64,000 nucleotides of DNA, from NCBI GenBank assembly GCA_034401795.1, contig CM067373.1, forward strand, positions 86,585,023-86,649,022, in the 5' to 3' direction. Numbering within the stretch: position 1 is the first letter of the stretch; the number at the start of each line of letters is the position of its first letter. Positions 23,183 through 35,310 of the stretch are shown piece by piece. The notes under the pieces were generated by a model that did no database searches, was not told the origin of the DNA, and saw only the letters and a program-made list of their open reading frames with translations. The position numbers and the translations under genes are program-made. This DNA is from Chaetoderma sp. LZ-2023a (Eukaryota > Mollusca > Caudofoveata > Chaetodermatida > Chaetodermatidae).

Positions 23183-23481
23183 CCCTATATGATATTTCGT
23201 GAGTTTTGATTCGATCCACCAAGCGGTTTCGGAGAAAATCTTTAAAGAGGTTTCTATAAAAATCGCCCAAAATCCAAGATGGCCACCGGCAAAATTGGCC
23301 GATCGACTTCCTTTGAACAAACTTAGATCTGTATGCCCTAAGGATGCTTCCTGTCAAATATGATTGAAATCGGCCCAGCATTTCTTGAGAAGTCGTTTAA
23401 AGAAAAAGTTGACGGGGAGATGGACGGACGGACCGTCGCCACCGCATAAGCTCACTTGGCCATTCTGGCCAGGTGAGCTAA
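23183..23481. repeat. Dispersed repeat C, right half of the split copy
   Basis: From the target duplication to the family's end GGCCATTCTGGCCAGGTGAG (23458-23477). Includes GGATGCTTCCTGTCAAATAT. Confidence 0.8.
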
Positions 23482-24326
23482 TAATGCCATCTGGGTATTG
23501 TTCCTGATGTGCTTTATAGCTCTCTGAAGATCTGCTTTGGTCATTAATTCAGGGGTGCTTTTTTCTGCTTAATGGCCCATTTCCATGTTATTTGTTCATC
23601 CAGACACTTATATTTATTATTATTCAAAAACATCTATCTGTCCATCCACTCACCCATCCGTCCACCCATCCATCTGCCCACGCACGCACGCGCACTCGCC
23701 AAGCTACCAGCCCACCCACCTACCTAGCCATCCACCCCCTCTATCTAGCGATAAAGTAGCTGGCAGTTTAAGTGTTTGGCACGTTGAATCCATGTGTGTG
23801 GGGGAAGGTTGGAACAAAATCTGTCTTAAACCTTGAGAAGTGCAGAACTATCTTTGCTAAGGAAACCTAAAAGTCTATAAACTAATTGAATAAACAATTT
23901 ATCGGGAAAAGCGGGAAAGTAAAAGCCCTATAAACAAAGACGTTACATCATTTGATGTTGTTTCTGCCTCTTAGACGCCTGCCTATATGCTTATTCCAAG
24001 CATTGCTCGGGATGTTATTAGGTGGAGTGGCATGTCTTTGTAATAAAAATATGAGTAGCCTAGGTCTATTTGTTTATAGAAACACGTCTCGCTTATGAAC
24101 CAAATAACCTGATATTTTCGCGCACAAACCATGCATTACGGGAATTTAGTGCTATGCAGACGTATACACCGAAAGTAACCTACAACTACGCAGTGATGGA
24201 GGTAAAATTCTGGAATTACTGATTTCGTATTTGCTCGATAGATAATCAAAGCTTCATGGGCCTATACCTAACCAAGTATAGTGGCTCAATTTGAATAGGG
24301 GCCTATGTTTAAGCTAAGCAGGAAAG

Positions 24327-24428
24327 CTGTTGAAGAATTTGAAAATAACTTGTCTGGAACATGTTGCTGCCCTAGGCAGCGAGTCAGCAACAGCTCCAAG
24401 TCTAGTTAGTTTCAAACTAATCAACAGA
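24327..24428. repeat. Family A hairpin
   Basis: TTGCTGCCCTAGGCAGC centre followed by an extra AGTCAGCAAC, with a degenerate right arm. Confidence 0.6.
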
Positions 24429-24514
24429 ATAATCCCTATATAATAACGAATTGACAATTCTGCGATAGTTGAAGGGTAAACACGCTTACAATCTTGCTGG
24501 ATGGGATTATGTGG

Positions 24515-24757
24515 CTAACCCTTTAATGACGAAATTTGCTCAAGAAAATCAAAATATCTCCTTATTCAATGTCCATTTGCAGGTCAAGAGAAGACTATTT
24601 TGGAAATTTTACCACTCGAATGGCTGGCTCTGTAACAGAGCCAGTTATTCTAAGGATACATTTCCAAAAATAGTCTTCTCTTGACCTGCAAATGGACATT
24701 CCGTAAGACCACTACAGAGGCTGGTTTTGGCCGGCTTCGTCATGAAAGGGTCAATTC
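24515..24757. mobile_element. Family B palindrome
   Basis: Arms GCAGGTCAAGAGAAGACTAT and ATAGTCTTCTCTTGACCTGC are perfect complements. Ends are AACCCTTTAATGACG and CGTCATGAAAGGGTCAA. Confidence 0.7.
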
Positions 24758-24827
24758 TGAGCTGTCTGCTGTTAATATTTCTCAAAATGTAATGCTAAAA
24801 ATCTTATCTTTAACCTTTTAACCTTTT

Positions 24828-25048
24828 TAACCCTTGAATTTATTCAAGAAGATTTCAATTGTCTCATAGAAAATGTCCATTTGCAAACCAAGAGACTAAT
24901 ATTTTAGAAAAATTACGACTGGAACGATTAGCTCGATTATCAAGCCAGTCATTCCAATGGTAAAATAGTCTTCTTTTGGTCTGCAAATGGACATTTCTCA
25001 AGAGCACTGAAGAAGTCTTTTTTGGCTGATATGAGTGTTGAAGGGTTA
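24828..25048. mobile_element. Family B palindrome
   Basis: TTAACCCTTGAA to TTGAAGGGTTAA. Adjacent to and partly sharing TTAA with the next copy, so these two elements are inserted in series. Confidence 0.7.
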
Positions 25049-25280
25049 ATACTAAAAAGTTTATTTAAGAAAATCTCAATTTTCTCATAGAAAATGTCCA
25101 ATTTCAGACCAAATGAAGATTATTTTTGAAGATTTACCACTGAAATGACTGGCCAGTCATCAAACGAATCATTCCAGTGGTCAATTAAAAAAATAGTCTT
25201 CATGTGATCTACAAATGGGCATTTCTCAAGATCACTGCGGAAGCAGTTTTTGTCCCGCTATCGTGTTATAGTGTTAATAT
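25043..25280. mobile_element. Family B palindrome
   Basis: Starts at the GGGTTAA shared with the previous copy and ends TATAGTGTTAA. Centre CACTGAAATGACTGGC. Confidence 0.65.
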
Positions 25281-25483
25281 ACACGTGGTCATGAAGAAAC
25301 AAAATAGGCACCCATTATCAAAGATGGACGGTGAATCCTTACACCACTACCGTCTATAGAGCTGACGTGACTAGCCTACTTATATACGATGTAGCAAAAG
25401 TTTGGCTAATAGCAAGCACCGATCTGACCTTTGTAAAGTATTAACCAAATAGATTAACCAATATCACTGTTCTTACTAACCTC

Positions 25484-25655
25484 TCTTGCGTCAACAGCGC
25501 CTCAAAGCGCTCAAAATACTACTTGATATATCAATTAAACATTTTGATGGTCAATATTTTTTAAAGATATTTGAATTTTCGAAGACCTTTTGTAAATTTA
25601 CAACTGAATTTTTTTTCGCCAGCTTGATCATTAAAGGGGTAATGGTAAAGAAATT
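25484..25655. repeat. Dispersed repeat, copy 2 (GTCAACAGCGCCTCAAAG)
   Basis: Shares ACTTGATATATCAATTAAAC and the following AT-rich block with 8104-8290. Confidence 0.65.
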
Positions 25656-25857
25656 AATGTTTTTACTTTAGCCAGTGTCTATCTGCAAGCCGAGAGAAGA
25701 GTATTTTTTAAAATTCACCATTAGAATGACTGGCTCGGTTATCGAGCCAGTCATTCTAGTGGTAAATATTAAAAAATTCTTTTGTCTAGGCCTTTCATAT
25801 AGCCATGTCTGAAAACCACTGCAAAGTAGTTTTTTGGTCAGTTAGAGGGTTAAGTCG
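25640..25857. repeat. Family B-related palindrome
   Basis: Centre TTAGAATGACTGGCTCGG and CGAGCCAGTCATTCTA. Its flanks match the repeat at 8265-8436. Confidence 0.6.
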
Positions 25858-26018
25858 TCACAAGCGTGGTTAACCTCTTAATTATTTTAGCCAATGTTTT
25901 CCAATGTCCACAATCTGTTAGTACAAGTTAGTCCTTTCAACTAAACTGTACATTAATACCAGAAATCCATACTACTAGTATTATTGACTTCTGTTAGTAA
26001 ATACCACATATGACATTA

Positions 26019-26120
26019 TGTTGAATATCGTGCAAGAAATTTGGCCGGAGGCTCTTTTGCTGCATAAGACAACAACACATAAGGCAGCAACATCTTCCAG
26101 TCAAATTAGTTTCAAATTAT
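26019..26120. repeat. Family A hairpin
   Basis: Centre holds three CAACA-type stem copies. The arms have drifted. Confidence 0.55.
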
Positions 26121-26542
26121 GGAACAGTTTACCTACATAGGTACTTTACTGTCTTTACATCATTGAGATATTGGGATTTCATAACTCATTTGGTCATAAT
26201 AAAACATAACAGGCCTATAAGAGGTTAAGATATTAAGACGTTCTTCGCTATTAATTTCACTCGTAATCACATTACTAAAATTATTATATATAATAATATG
26301 ATTTGAACCATTAGCCACCGATTTAGAAAATCCCGCTTTCTATTAGCCAGATTAAAATTTTGGCATTTACGATAATTGTCTAATGGGTATGTCGGCGCCT
26401 ATGCCATGAAATTAATTTGATTGGATGGCTTCCAATCAAATTACTGTGGAAAGGTTTAACGTGTTACCTGTGTGTTGAATTTGGAAGGGAGATATTGGTG
26501 TTGCAGTGATGGAAGGGTTGAGGAATATTTCCCTGATAACGC

Positions 26543-26612
26543 AAGTTACTGGGCCGGTACATCGCCAATACTGGACCTACGAGGCCCCGTACTGACCCAG
26601 TAACACGCGTTG
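26543..26612. repeat. Family D foldback
   Basis: GTTACTGGGCCGGTAC at one end and GTACTGACCCAGTAAC at the other form an imperfect hairpin of about 70 bp. Confidence 0.6.
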
Positions 26613-27250
26613 TCAGTTGGCATAAACTTAAGCCCTTAGCGATAGGAATCATTTTCTTCCGCCCGCGCATCATATATTTGGCTCTTGACTCATAAAACCA
26701 GATGTAAGCGACCAGAGAAAGGTCAAAGGTTACACCAGGAACGTTTTACACCACACGATTAACTCGTTTCTATGGTTACCATGTATTCCTAAATCTACAT
26801 TCATCTTTCAAAAGCTACCTCTCTATTTCGGCTGGTATGAAAACATTGGCAGTAGATCTCCATGGAAATAGTATGTGTTAGTAATTGACGGGTAATGAGA
26901 TAGGTTAGTAACTCTACACCCATAACGGAACTAAAGTCTTTAAATCAGACACGAAGTCCTAATTAACAAGAGGTCCAATGGGCCTGTATCGCCCACCTGG
27001 AACATTGGCATTTAAACTAATCTTACTTAAGTTTTACATCCATCGGTGTCACTTCCAAGGACTTTCAGTCAAATGGTTTAGCTTTCGAGATATTGACAAC
27101 AATCTCTGGACTGTTTTTGGCATTTGTGATTTTGAACAATGTTTAAGCGAAAATAGATGATATCAGTGCTAACAACTGCTGGTTTCGTAACTGTCTCACT
27201 GCTGCAAGCCAGCACAGCCAATAATTTCAATTTTCAAAAGCTCTTGACTT

Positions 27251-27340
27251 GTTGAATATTTTGAAAACAATTTGACTGAAAGTTGTTGGCGGCTTAGCCA
27301 CCAACAGCTTTCAGTCCAATTGTTTTCAAAATATTTATCA
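27251..27340. repeat. Family A hairpin
   Basis: Counterpart of the 14608 copy in the second 0.9-kb repeat unit. Confidence 0.7.
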
Positions 27341-27559
27341 GGTTCAGAGATATAACCTTTGGAATATGTCGTCTGCAAAAACTCAGCAGTCAGACGGTGG
27401 TTACTAGAGGTTTAAATACAATTGGAGACAGTGGTCTCTAAAGGCAGGTAGTGGTCTTTATAGCAGGTTATTCACCACCACCACACAATCCATTTAACAC
27501 ATGCGCATCTGGCTGAATCACCAAGTTAGCAGCGGAGGGGTGAACTGGAGTTGATTTAG

Positions 27560-27661
27560 AAAATAATTTGACTGAAAGTCATTGCTACCTTAGGCAGCAA
27601 CAACTTTCATTGCTGCCTAAGGCAGCAACAACTTTCAATCAAATACATTTCAAAATATTTT
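27560..27661. repeat. Family A hairpin with duplicated inner stem
   Basis: Counterpart of the 14925 copy. Confidence 0.65.
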
Positions 27662-28029
27662 TAAGAGCATAGATGTGTGAGCATATAATACATCTTAAAT
27701 ATTTAGGCAGTGATGGAAAGGTAATCTGTTAATTGGAGTTTAATCTACTTTGGCAATAAAATCTGACATGGTGATAAATCAGTGGACGGTGGGAACAAAT
27801 TTGTATTTCACCTATGAAAGTGAGACTGCAAATATTTAAGGGGGAATAACACCCATATTTACCGAAACACCAATGGGATACATAACCAGAGCCGGATTAC
27901 TGCAGCTCTGGCCAGCCCCCACCCCACCCCACCCCACCCAAATAATGTGGCCCAAAATAACAAACACTTTAGCCATTTGAGCCTGTAATCCCAATATTTG
28001 ACTCTTACAGTAATGATATATGTAAGCTG

Positions 28030-28090
28030 TTGAATATTTTGAAACCAATTTGACTGGAAGCTGGTGCTTCCTAAAGCAGTACCAACATGA
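28030..28090. repeat. Family A half-hairpin ending in a GA microsatellite
   Basis: Left arm and inner stem only. A (GA)n run starts at about 28106 where the right arm would be. Confidence 0.55.
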
Positions 28091-28102
28091 TAGAGGGAGG
28101 GG

Positions 28103-28105
<3 letters not shown>

Positions 28106-28150
<45 letters not shown>
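28106..28150. repeat. (GA)n microsatellite
   Basis: About 22 GA units replacing the end of a family A hairpin. Confidence 0.95.
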
Positions 28151-28532
28151 CATCCAAAATAGCACGTGGGCGAGACTCATAATTGTCCGCAATGCTTGTT
28201 ACAGGCAGGCAGGCAGACAGGCAGTCAGGCAGGCCCAAAACGCAACCCATTCTTATCACTAGAGGACGAGCTTAACAAGCCCTGGGGGTAACACGGGTTT
28301 GCACTCATTTAAACAGGTATTATAATATTAGTTTGTCTGATAAAGGGGGGGGGGATGTACAGTTTTAATTTAATTAGTAAATACCATTTTAAACAAGCTT
28401 TTTAGGCCGATATCGGCCCTGTAAGCAGCGTTATTAGGATATGCCATAAAATTATTATTTTAAAACCCAATCGATAATCATTAACCCTTTCACCGATGAC
28501 TTCACCATATCTCATTTTCACCGCTACCGTAC

Positions 28533-28632
28533 AGGGAAACTGTTGATTATTTTCAAATTAATTTGACTAGAAGCCGTTGCTGCCTTAGACAGCAAGGGCT
28601 TCCAGTCAAATTAATTTCAAAATATTCAACAT
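28533..28632. repeat. Family A hairpin
   Basis: GACTAGAAGCCGTTGCTGCC left stem and a shorter right stem. Confidence 0.65.
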
Positions 28633-29007
28633 AAGAAGCTTAATATCGGAAAGAATATACGTTTTCAGAGATTTGTGGCTGAAAGTGTTAATGATAAAAG
28701 CTTGTACAGCTGTCAACAGCTTGCGGGTGAATAATAGGCATACTATATATACACGCGTCGCTAGCCATTTCTGTTGGATGAAATATTTGACAGAAATGGC
28801 CAACAATGCATTCTATGAAAGGGAAACTCAAATAATATTCAATCAATATACTCCCCTAGGTGGTATATGTCAATACTAAACGCCAATTATTGATCATTGA
28901 GGACATTTGATCACAAATAATGAGTTTGTTGAATGTCATAATGGGGCTGGCTGCATCTTGATCACAAACGCGTTATCTAGATAGCTATAGTTAGATAAGT
29001 ATTGTTG

Positions 29008-29009
<2 letters not shown>

Positions 29010-29100
<91 letters not shown>
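29010..29100. repeat. (CTA)n microsatellite
   Basis: About 27 CTA units, ending in ACC units. Confidence 0.95.
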
Positions 29101-29439
29101 GAAGTCCATAATACATCTGCTACTACATATATTAGGCCTACTTACAAAGGATTTAAATTTAATGATGCAATATGATAAAATTGAAAAAAGAGCAATAATT
29201 GTATAATGTATAAATCTGTCCCGCCTCAACTATAATAATCGCATTGTACACCTCATATGCCAATGTAATTCGGTATGAGAGAATAAAGAAACCCGAAACT
29301 GAAACTGGTCCGGAAAGGAGGCGGGCTGAGAATGCGTTATCGAGTGCTTACAAGGCTGAATAGAAGGATCAATTTTTAGCTAATGTCCCCGCGCTTTGTA
29401 TCCGCATTTGAGTCGATTTGAACATTTTAAATCGAAGGC

Positions 29440-29535
29440 AAGCTGTTGAATATTTTGAAACAAATTGAACAGAGTTTGTAGCGGTCCATAGCAGCAACAG
29501 CTCATAGTTAAATTAGTTTCAAAATATTCAATAGA
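29440..29535. repeat. Family A hairpin, degraded
   Basis: Both outer arms are clear but the inner stem is weak. Confidence 0.6.
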
Positions 29536-30311
29536 GTCTTTATTAAGTTGTAAATTCATCAGATATGCAAATGCATTTCAGTCACTTCGTGACGGAGCAG
29601 TGCCAGTTTCATGAGGGACCTACGTTATTTTGATTGCGACATCAGGTAACAAGCGACATCTTTGATTATGACGTCAGATACTGGAGTGGCAAATCGGATC
29701 CCTCCATTAGATAACTAGCTCAAAGTATGGAGCTGATCTCAATTTTACTCCACTTCCTGGAAGAGTTGGGCGATAGATTGCTGATAAGAGTGCTGGCTTC
29801 AGTGTGCTAGATCGAAAGCCAGTGCAGGACATTCTGAGATATCAGCTAGTCTCAACACGTATTGTTAGGCCTTCATGGGATACCCTCAGCCGCTATCACG
29901 TCTCCCCTCTCTCTTCACCTGACTAATGGTTCCGCCTGTGTTTCTTTCTATATTAGCTATTTTCTTCCAGTTTCTTATTACCGCCTTGCATCGTATTCCT
30001 TGTATTTGTTTCAGAACTTTCTTGTAACTTATCGGGTGATCGACTATAGCCTACTCTGTTATTTTTAGCCACTGGTAGCAGCTCAATAAACCTTCATATC
30101 GCTTAGTCAGTCAGTCGGCCGGTGAGAAAATTAAATTTTTTAAAACAAATTCGAGGGTTAGAGGGTTAATGAACTACGTGTTTTCTAAAAGTACACCTTA
30201 TATAAAAGCTCTCTTTGCTAATAAAGAAATGACATCTATTGATGTAGAGATATATGGCCTATTAAACTTCACATACGATAAACGACAATTTCATTCTGAC
30301 GTAAGGAATAT

Positions 30312-30405
30312 TCTGTTGAATATTCCGAAACTAATTTGACTGGAAGCTGTTGCTGACTATGACCACAACAGCTTCCGATAAATTTCGTTTCAAAATATTC
30401 AACTG
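30312..30405. repeat. Family A hairpin
   Basis: GACTGGAAGCTGTTGCTG stem, with a right arm ending CAAAATATTCAAC. Confidence 0.65.
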
Positions 30406-30679
30406 CTTTCCTGTCCATAGTTGTCTTGAAATTGAGACACTGGAATATCAGGTGTTAAAGGGTTAATGAGCTTTTGAAATACGCTTTCTAGTGTCCTGGT
30501 TTGCATTTGAGTACCTGTTATTGAACAAGTGACACGCCCACAAACTAGTTATCAATGGAAATGATAGAATAGAAACGTTCGTAACAATAACAATCCGCAA
30601 TTCCACCTGATACTTCACCCACTCACGCACCCCACCCGCCATCACCACATCTCCAATGAATGCAACAAGATACCGCATC

Positions 30680-30918
30680 ATTAACCATTTAACCATCGAA
30701 TTTGCTCAAAGAAAATTTCATATTTCTCATAGAAAATGTCCATTTGCAGACCATTGGAAGACTATTTTTGAAAATTTACCACTGGAATGAATGGCTCCGT
30801 TACCGAGTCAGCCATCCCAGTGGTAAATTTTCAAAAATAATCTTTTGTTTACAAATGGACATTCCTCAAGATCATGGCATAGACTGTTTTTGGCTGATAT
30901 GAGTGTTACAGGGTTAAG
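30680..30918. mobile_element. Family B palindrome
   Basis: TTAACCATTT to ACAGGGTTAA. Centre is CACTGGAATGAATGGCTCCG with its partner. Confidence 0.68.
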
Positions 30919-31854
30919 GACGGATCAGGTGTCAATCTGCTAATGATGCGGGGATGAATAGGCCGATGCTACGAGTTAATGAACCTCCTCTGCACAGAAA
31001 TAGACAGCATACATTTCACACCTGAGAATGTCAGAAAGATGGAGTGCCCCGGAGTATAAGTCTGTGACAATGTTATAAATATCATTCGAATCATAGAGAA
31101 TCCCAATAGGATGAACCGGTCTCTGAGGAGAACGGTATGGCCTACTTTTACCTATAACGTAGAAATAGAAAATTTACCGACGCACTTACACACCTATAGG
31201 CAAACAGACAGAAACAAATCCCTACTATCAAATCTTAGGCCGTATATTGATTACAGTCAGACATTTGAACATGCAAATTCGTGACATCACGGGATCAGTT
31301 AAAACGAGAGGATTAACTTGAACGTAAATTTGCAATGTCTTATCTACGTCGATAGAGGGCGTTTCTAAACCAGAATCTCAGAGCATCATTTACCGCGTCA
31401 CAATGTTAGTTAGCGCCTTTATGATTCCGATTTTTCAGAGATGTTTTATTCAAATTAAGAATGTGCTAGTACGAACACAACACCTTTACTTCAAGGCAAC
31501 ACACGTCAGTTTTACGTCAGAGTAACGGTTTCGGAGTACATATATCAACACTGCCAAAAGATGGTGGTATTGGAAATAACAAATCAGTTTCCAACATAAC
31601 CAACTTATAGTCTAGTCGGAGTTTTCTGATTCTTTGACATATATAAAGATTTTGACATTGACTTGACGCCAGAGAACTCTGTCTAATTATGCAGTAACAA
31701 GATGAATAAACTGTGTAGTTATCGATACCCAAACACATGTTAGACAGGCACGGGTTAAATCATACACCCACTTTACACCATCAATGGAGATAATTAACCA
31801 TTTGCCCCTCATAGATCAGTAACGACAAATTCAAGATGATCTAAGGAAAATTAT

Positions 31855-31936
31855 GCTAAAGATTTTGAAATTAATTTGGCTGCTGCCTAAGGCAGCAACG
31901 ACTCTCAGTCGCATTAGTTTCAAAATATTTAACAGC
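31855..31936. repeat. Family A hairpin with shortened left stem
   Basis: Inner GCTGCCTAAGGCAGC is retained. The outer left arm is eroded. Confidence 0.6.
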
Positions 31937-32022
31937 TGTTATGCATATGTCTTGAAATTGAGACACTAGAATTTCAAAAGCAAAAGGTGTAAAATAAGAT
32001 ATACCAGTTCAATCGTGAATGT

Positions 32023-32026
32023 CACG

Positions 32027-32079
<53 letters not shown>

Positions 32080-32081
32080 GA
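32023..32081. repeat. (GTT)n microsatellite
   Basis: About 19 GTT units. Confidence 0.95.
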
Positions 32082-32163
32082 GTGAGGATAATACTCCAGT
32101 AATTTGGAACACCCACATCAGTGATAAAACAATTGCTTTGTTAAAACTAGTAAAAACTACTAG

Positions 32164-32255
<92 letters not shown>

Positions 32256-32345
32256 TGTGTTCGTGCGTGCGTGCGTGCGTGCGTGCGTGTGTGGGGTGGG
32301 GGTGGGGGGGAGGAGGGGGGTGGGTGGGGTGGGGGGGGGGGGGGG
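32164..32345. repeat. (GTGC)n microsatellite followed by a G-rich run
   Basis: About 30 units of GTGC, then 32291-32345 with many G runs of three to fourteen, a strong G-quadruplex candidate. Confidence 0.95.
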
Positions 32346-32639
32346 AGGACATTAACCGTGTTGTTTCTCAACGATGCTGCGCAGTGAAAAATAAAATGGT
32401 CCAATTTCATTTACGCATTTAATAGGTTTATCTATATCGATCTGTGTATCAATGCATCCAGATATCTTGAATTTTGGCAATAAAAACTGGCACTTATTTT
32501 GACTGAAAGCTGTTGCTATCTTGTGGCAGCAACATATTACATAAACGCCGTTTTCGAAAAGAACAAATGTAGAGCATTCGGGACTACTACAGCCACAACT
32601 TTCATTTGAAATGAGTGGTGACCTTTTACTCGGCAATTC

Positions 32640-32865
32640 GTTAACCCTTTCACAACGATTCCGGCCAAAACCAGCCTCTGCGTTGGTCTTGAGGAAAGTC
32701 CATTTGCAGGCCGAAAGAATATTTTTGAAAATTTACCACAGAAATGACTGGCCAATCATTGCAGCGGTAAAGCTTCAAAAATAGTATTCTGTTGACCTGC
32801 AAATGGGCATTCGATAAGCAAATGTATTGGTTTTCTGGACCACATTTAGCCATTAAACGGTTAAC
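32640..32865. mobile_element. Family B palindrome
   Basis: TTAACCCTTTCACAACG to CATTAAACGGTTAA. Centre shortened. Confidence 0.65.
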
Positions 32866-33223
32866 CCGAGCTTGCTGATACCCCCTAGGCCCTGGGCCTG
32901 CAACAGAAGTCTATTTACTTATTAATATACCCTGTTTCACATACGCTTCAATGTTATCTGATTAAAGGTTTCTGGTTAAACATAATGGCTGGGTAGTATA
33001 CTAATGGTTCACATGACGTTGATAACAACTTGATATCCAGATTGGAGGAGGGTGGATGGGAATGGAGTCCAGCAAGATATATTTGTATATCTATCAAGAG
33101 TTATCTTAGAATTCCGCTGAGTAAATAGATGAGCCTCAAGAGGGAGGGCTTGTAGAATTATTAACTGCCTGGCTGCTGCAGGCCAGCAGACAATAATTTC
33201 AATGTGCAATAGCTCTGGACCTG

Positions 33224-33312
33224 CTGGATATTTTGAAAACAATTTGACTGAAAGTTATTGGTGGCTTAGCCACCAACAACTTTCAGTCAAATTGTTTTCA
33301 AAATATTCAACA
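33224..33312. repeat. Family A hairpin
   Basis: Almost perfect: ATTTTGAAAACAATTTGACT pairs with its partner around a GTGGCTTAGCCAC loop. Confidence 0.7.
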
Positions 33313-33671
33313 TATTACACCCCATGGAAAATGTAATCCGCTGAAATTCAAAAGGCAGACAGTTAACACTTTTGCTGCAGTATCCGAAATCATTATTTCG
33401 TTGTGGAATCACATGTGAAGTAAACACAAATTGTGTCTATTTTAAATGGTGTTGCTCACTGATGTCGCTATCGTGGAAAGATAACGTTGTTGTTACAATG
33501 GGAGGGAAGCTATGCCGTAATTGCATAAAGCAAGCTGGTAGGCTAGCATTACAGGGATTAGATACGATTTCACTATGATTGATAAGACGAGATCCATATA
33601 ACTGATCAGTAACACTTTTAAGCCAAAATCACCACATAAGATACGCTTTTCATGCTGTAAAACACATTCGG

Positions 33672-33768
33672 TTGAATATTTTGGAACTAATTCGACTTTG
33701 ACTAATTCAACTGCAAACTGTTGGTGCAACAGTTTTCAGTCATTTGACTAGCTTCAAAATAATCAATT
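33672..33768. repeat. Family A hairpin with repeated CTAATTC
   Basis: A small internal duplication (ACTAATTC twice) lies in the left arm. Confidence 0.55.
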
Positions 33769-34064
33769 GCTCACGTGTAAGGCGTTCTTGAAAAGCAGAT
33801 ACCGGGATTATAGTGATGAAATGTTCTACTATCTACACATGACATGCACCCTCACACCCATCTATCCCTGTTTAGCTGATATGGTAGATTGGCATGCATG
33901 CACCCGGCTACGTACACGGAAGACATCGACTGTCGACATAAACATGAAAATAAGATTGCTCAGGATTCACATAATGCACAAAACGAGAATTCCTCAACGA
34001 ATATCATTTATTATTTTTCTTAATAGTGTCCTGTCCTACTAGTATACATACACGACATGAGAAA

Positions 34065-35310
34065 TCAGAGCTTGATAATCCTCATCCTCCCATTTTGTAA
34101 CTTTTCCGGATCATGACCAAAGTTGTAGAATCTTAGTGTACCGCCACATGTATGATTACTGTATTCTGCGGCTGTAGTAGTAGACACATCATACAGCTGC
34201 AATCCGCCCTTCTTCACTTTTGCCCACTGTGTCTTGTCCTTAGCCGAAATCCTTAGCTTCCTCAGGTCCATTCTTGACTTAAGTGTACCGAGTCCTGCTT
34301 TCTTGAGGTCACCTCGTAGCATACTTAGCAGATTTATGCAATGCCGTCATCTCCTGGCTTTGTATTTGCTGGCTCCCAGTAGGGCGAATTCCAAGGCTCT
34401 CTGTGCTGGTGTCTCTTCTGACATTCTTAGCAAACATGGACCATCTTTGTTGGGCGACGTATTACACATCTTGTATAGGGCATCATTGGAAATTATCCTG
34501 TCTGGTCATCGGTGTCCAGTGATAGTGCGTAGGTGTTTGCAATGGCAGGCATCGAGCTTGTCTAGAGCTGCCTTTGGAGCTGCCCAGCTGTTACAGTTAT
34601 ACAGCCTCAAGGATACACAGGTTGCATTGTATAAACGTAACCTTTTTATCAAAGGCATCTTTGATCTACGAATCCATAGCTTCCAGAAGGACTGGAAAGC
34701 TATGGTCCCCATGACGCAGTGTGCAAAGCAGCGAGCCCAGGATTTTACTTTTCCTCCACGGTTCGCCGCCACGAAGTGGCCCGCCATTTTCTTTAGTTTC
34801 ATGCTTTGTAGATAACTATATGTGGGTGAACTCTGTTTTGGATTCATTCATAAAGAGATTCTCAATTTTTAGTTTGCTTGCAGCTATTGAGAGAAGTTCG
34901 TCAAGGGGTTTCTTTTCATCATCTATGAAGTCCACATCATCGGCATATTCCATCTATATAGCGGCATGCACAGTGTTGAAAATGGGCGAGGAGGGGGTGT
35001 TTCTTGTGGAACTTTCCCGCACGGATTTCAATGCAGCAGCAAGTAAACAGGTGAAAAGCACCGGAGATAGACCATCTTCCTATGGGGAACCGTACATGTC
35101 TCAAACTCTATAGACTTCACTGACTTGACTCGTACTCTCAGGTTGGCGTTTGCAAACAGTAGTCTTACTAGTCGTAGCTCGTCTTCATTGCAACTGGTCT
35201 GTCGTAGTACATCTAGGATCTTTGAGTGTTTAATTGTGTCGAAGCATCGTGACATGTCAATGCCCATTTTGTGGAAATCCAAGTGTTTGGAGATGACTAC
35301 CGACACAATT
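34065..35310 (-). pseudogene. LINE reverse transcriptase and C-terminal region
   Basis: 35306-35028 has GIDMSRCFDTIKHSKILDVL (RT first Asp motif in LINE style), VRLLFANANLRVRVK and a degraded PQG region. 34957-34850 has MEYADDVDFID, the YADD catalytic box, in a second frame. 34847-34506 has RLRLYNATCVSLRLYNCNSW and DKLDACHCKHLRTITGHR, the post-RT block of this LINE type. 34322-34065 is the end. Multiple frameshifts make it a 5'-truncated, dead copy. Confidence 0.8.

Larger units (their letters stand above)
26966..27848. repeat. 0.9-kb composite repeat, copy 2
   Basis: Same order of blocks as 14318-15229, with small indels. Both inner hairpins are present at 27251 and 27560. Confidence 0.75.

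Noticed and set aside
29765..29830. tRNA-like A and B boxes (TGCTGATAAGAGTGCTGG, GATCGAAAGCC)
   Set aside because: No cloverleaf could be folded by eye. At best it is a decayed SINE head, not supported.
31966..32422. Open frames of 60-135 codons on both strands (poly Arg-Ala-Cys-Val, Asn and Leu runs)
   Set aside because: Produced by GTT and GTGC microsatellites.
33767..34042. 91-codon plus-strand frame
   Set aside because: It begins in the arm of a family A hairpin and shows no conserved pattern or splice context.
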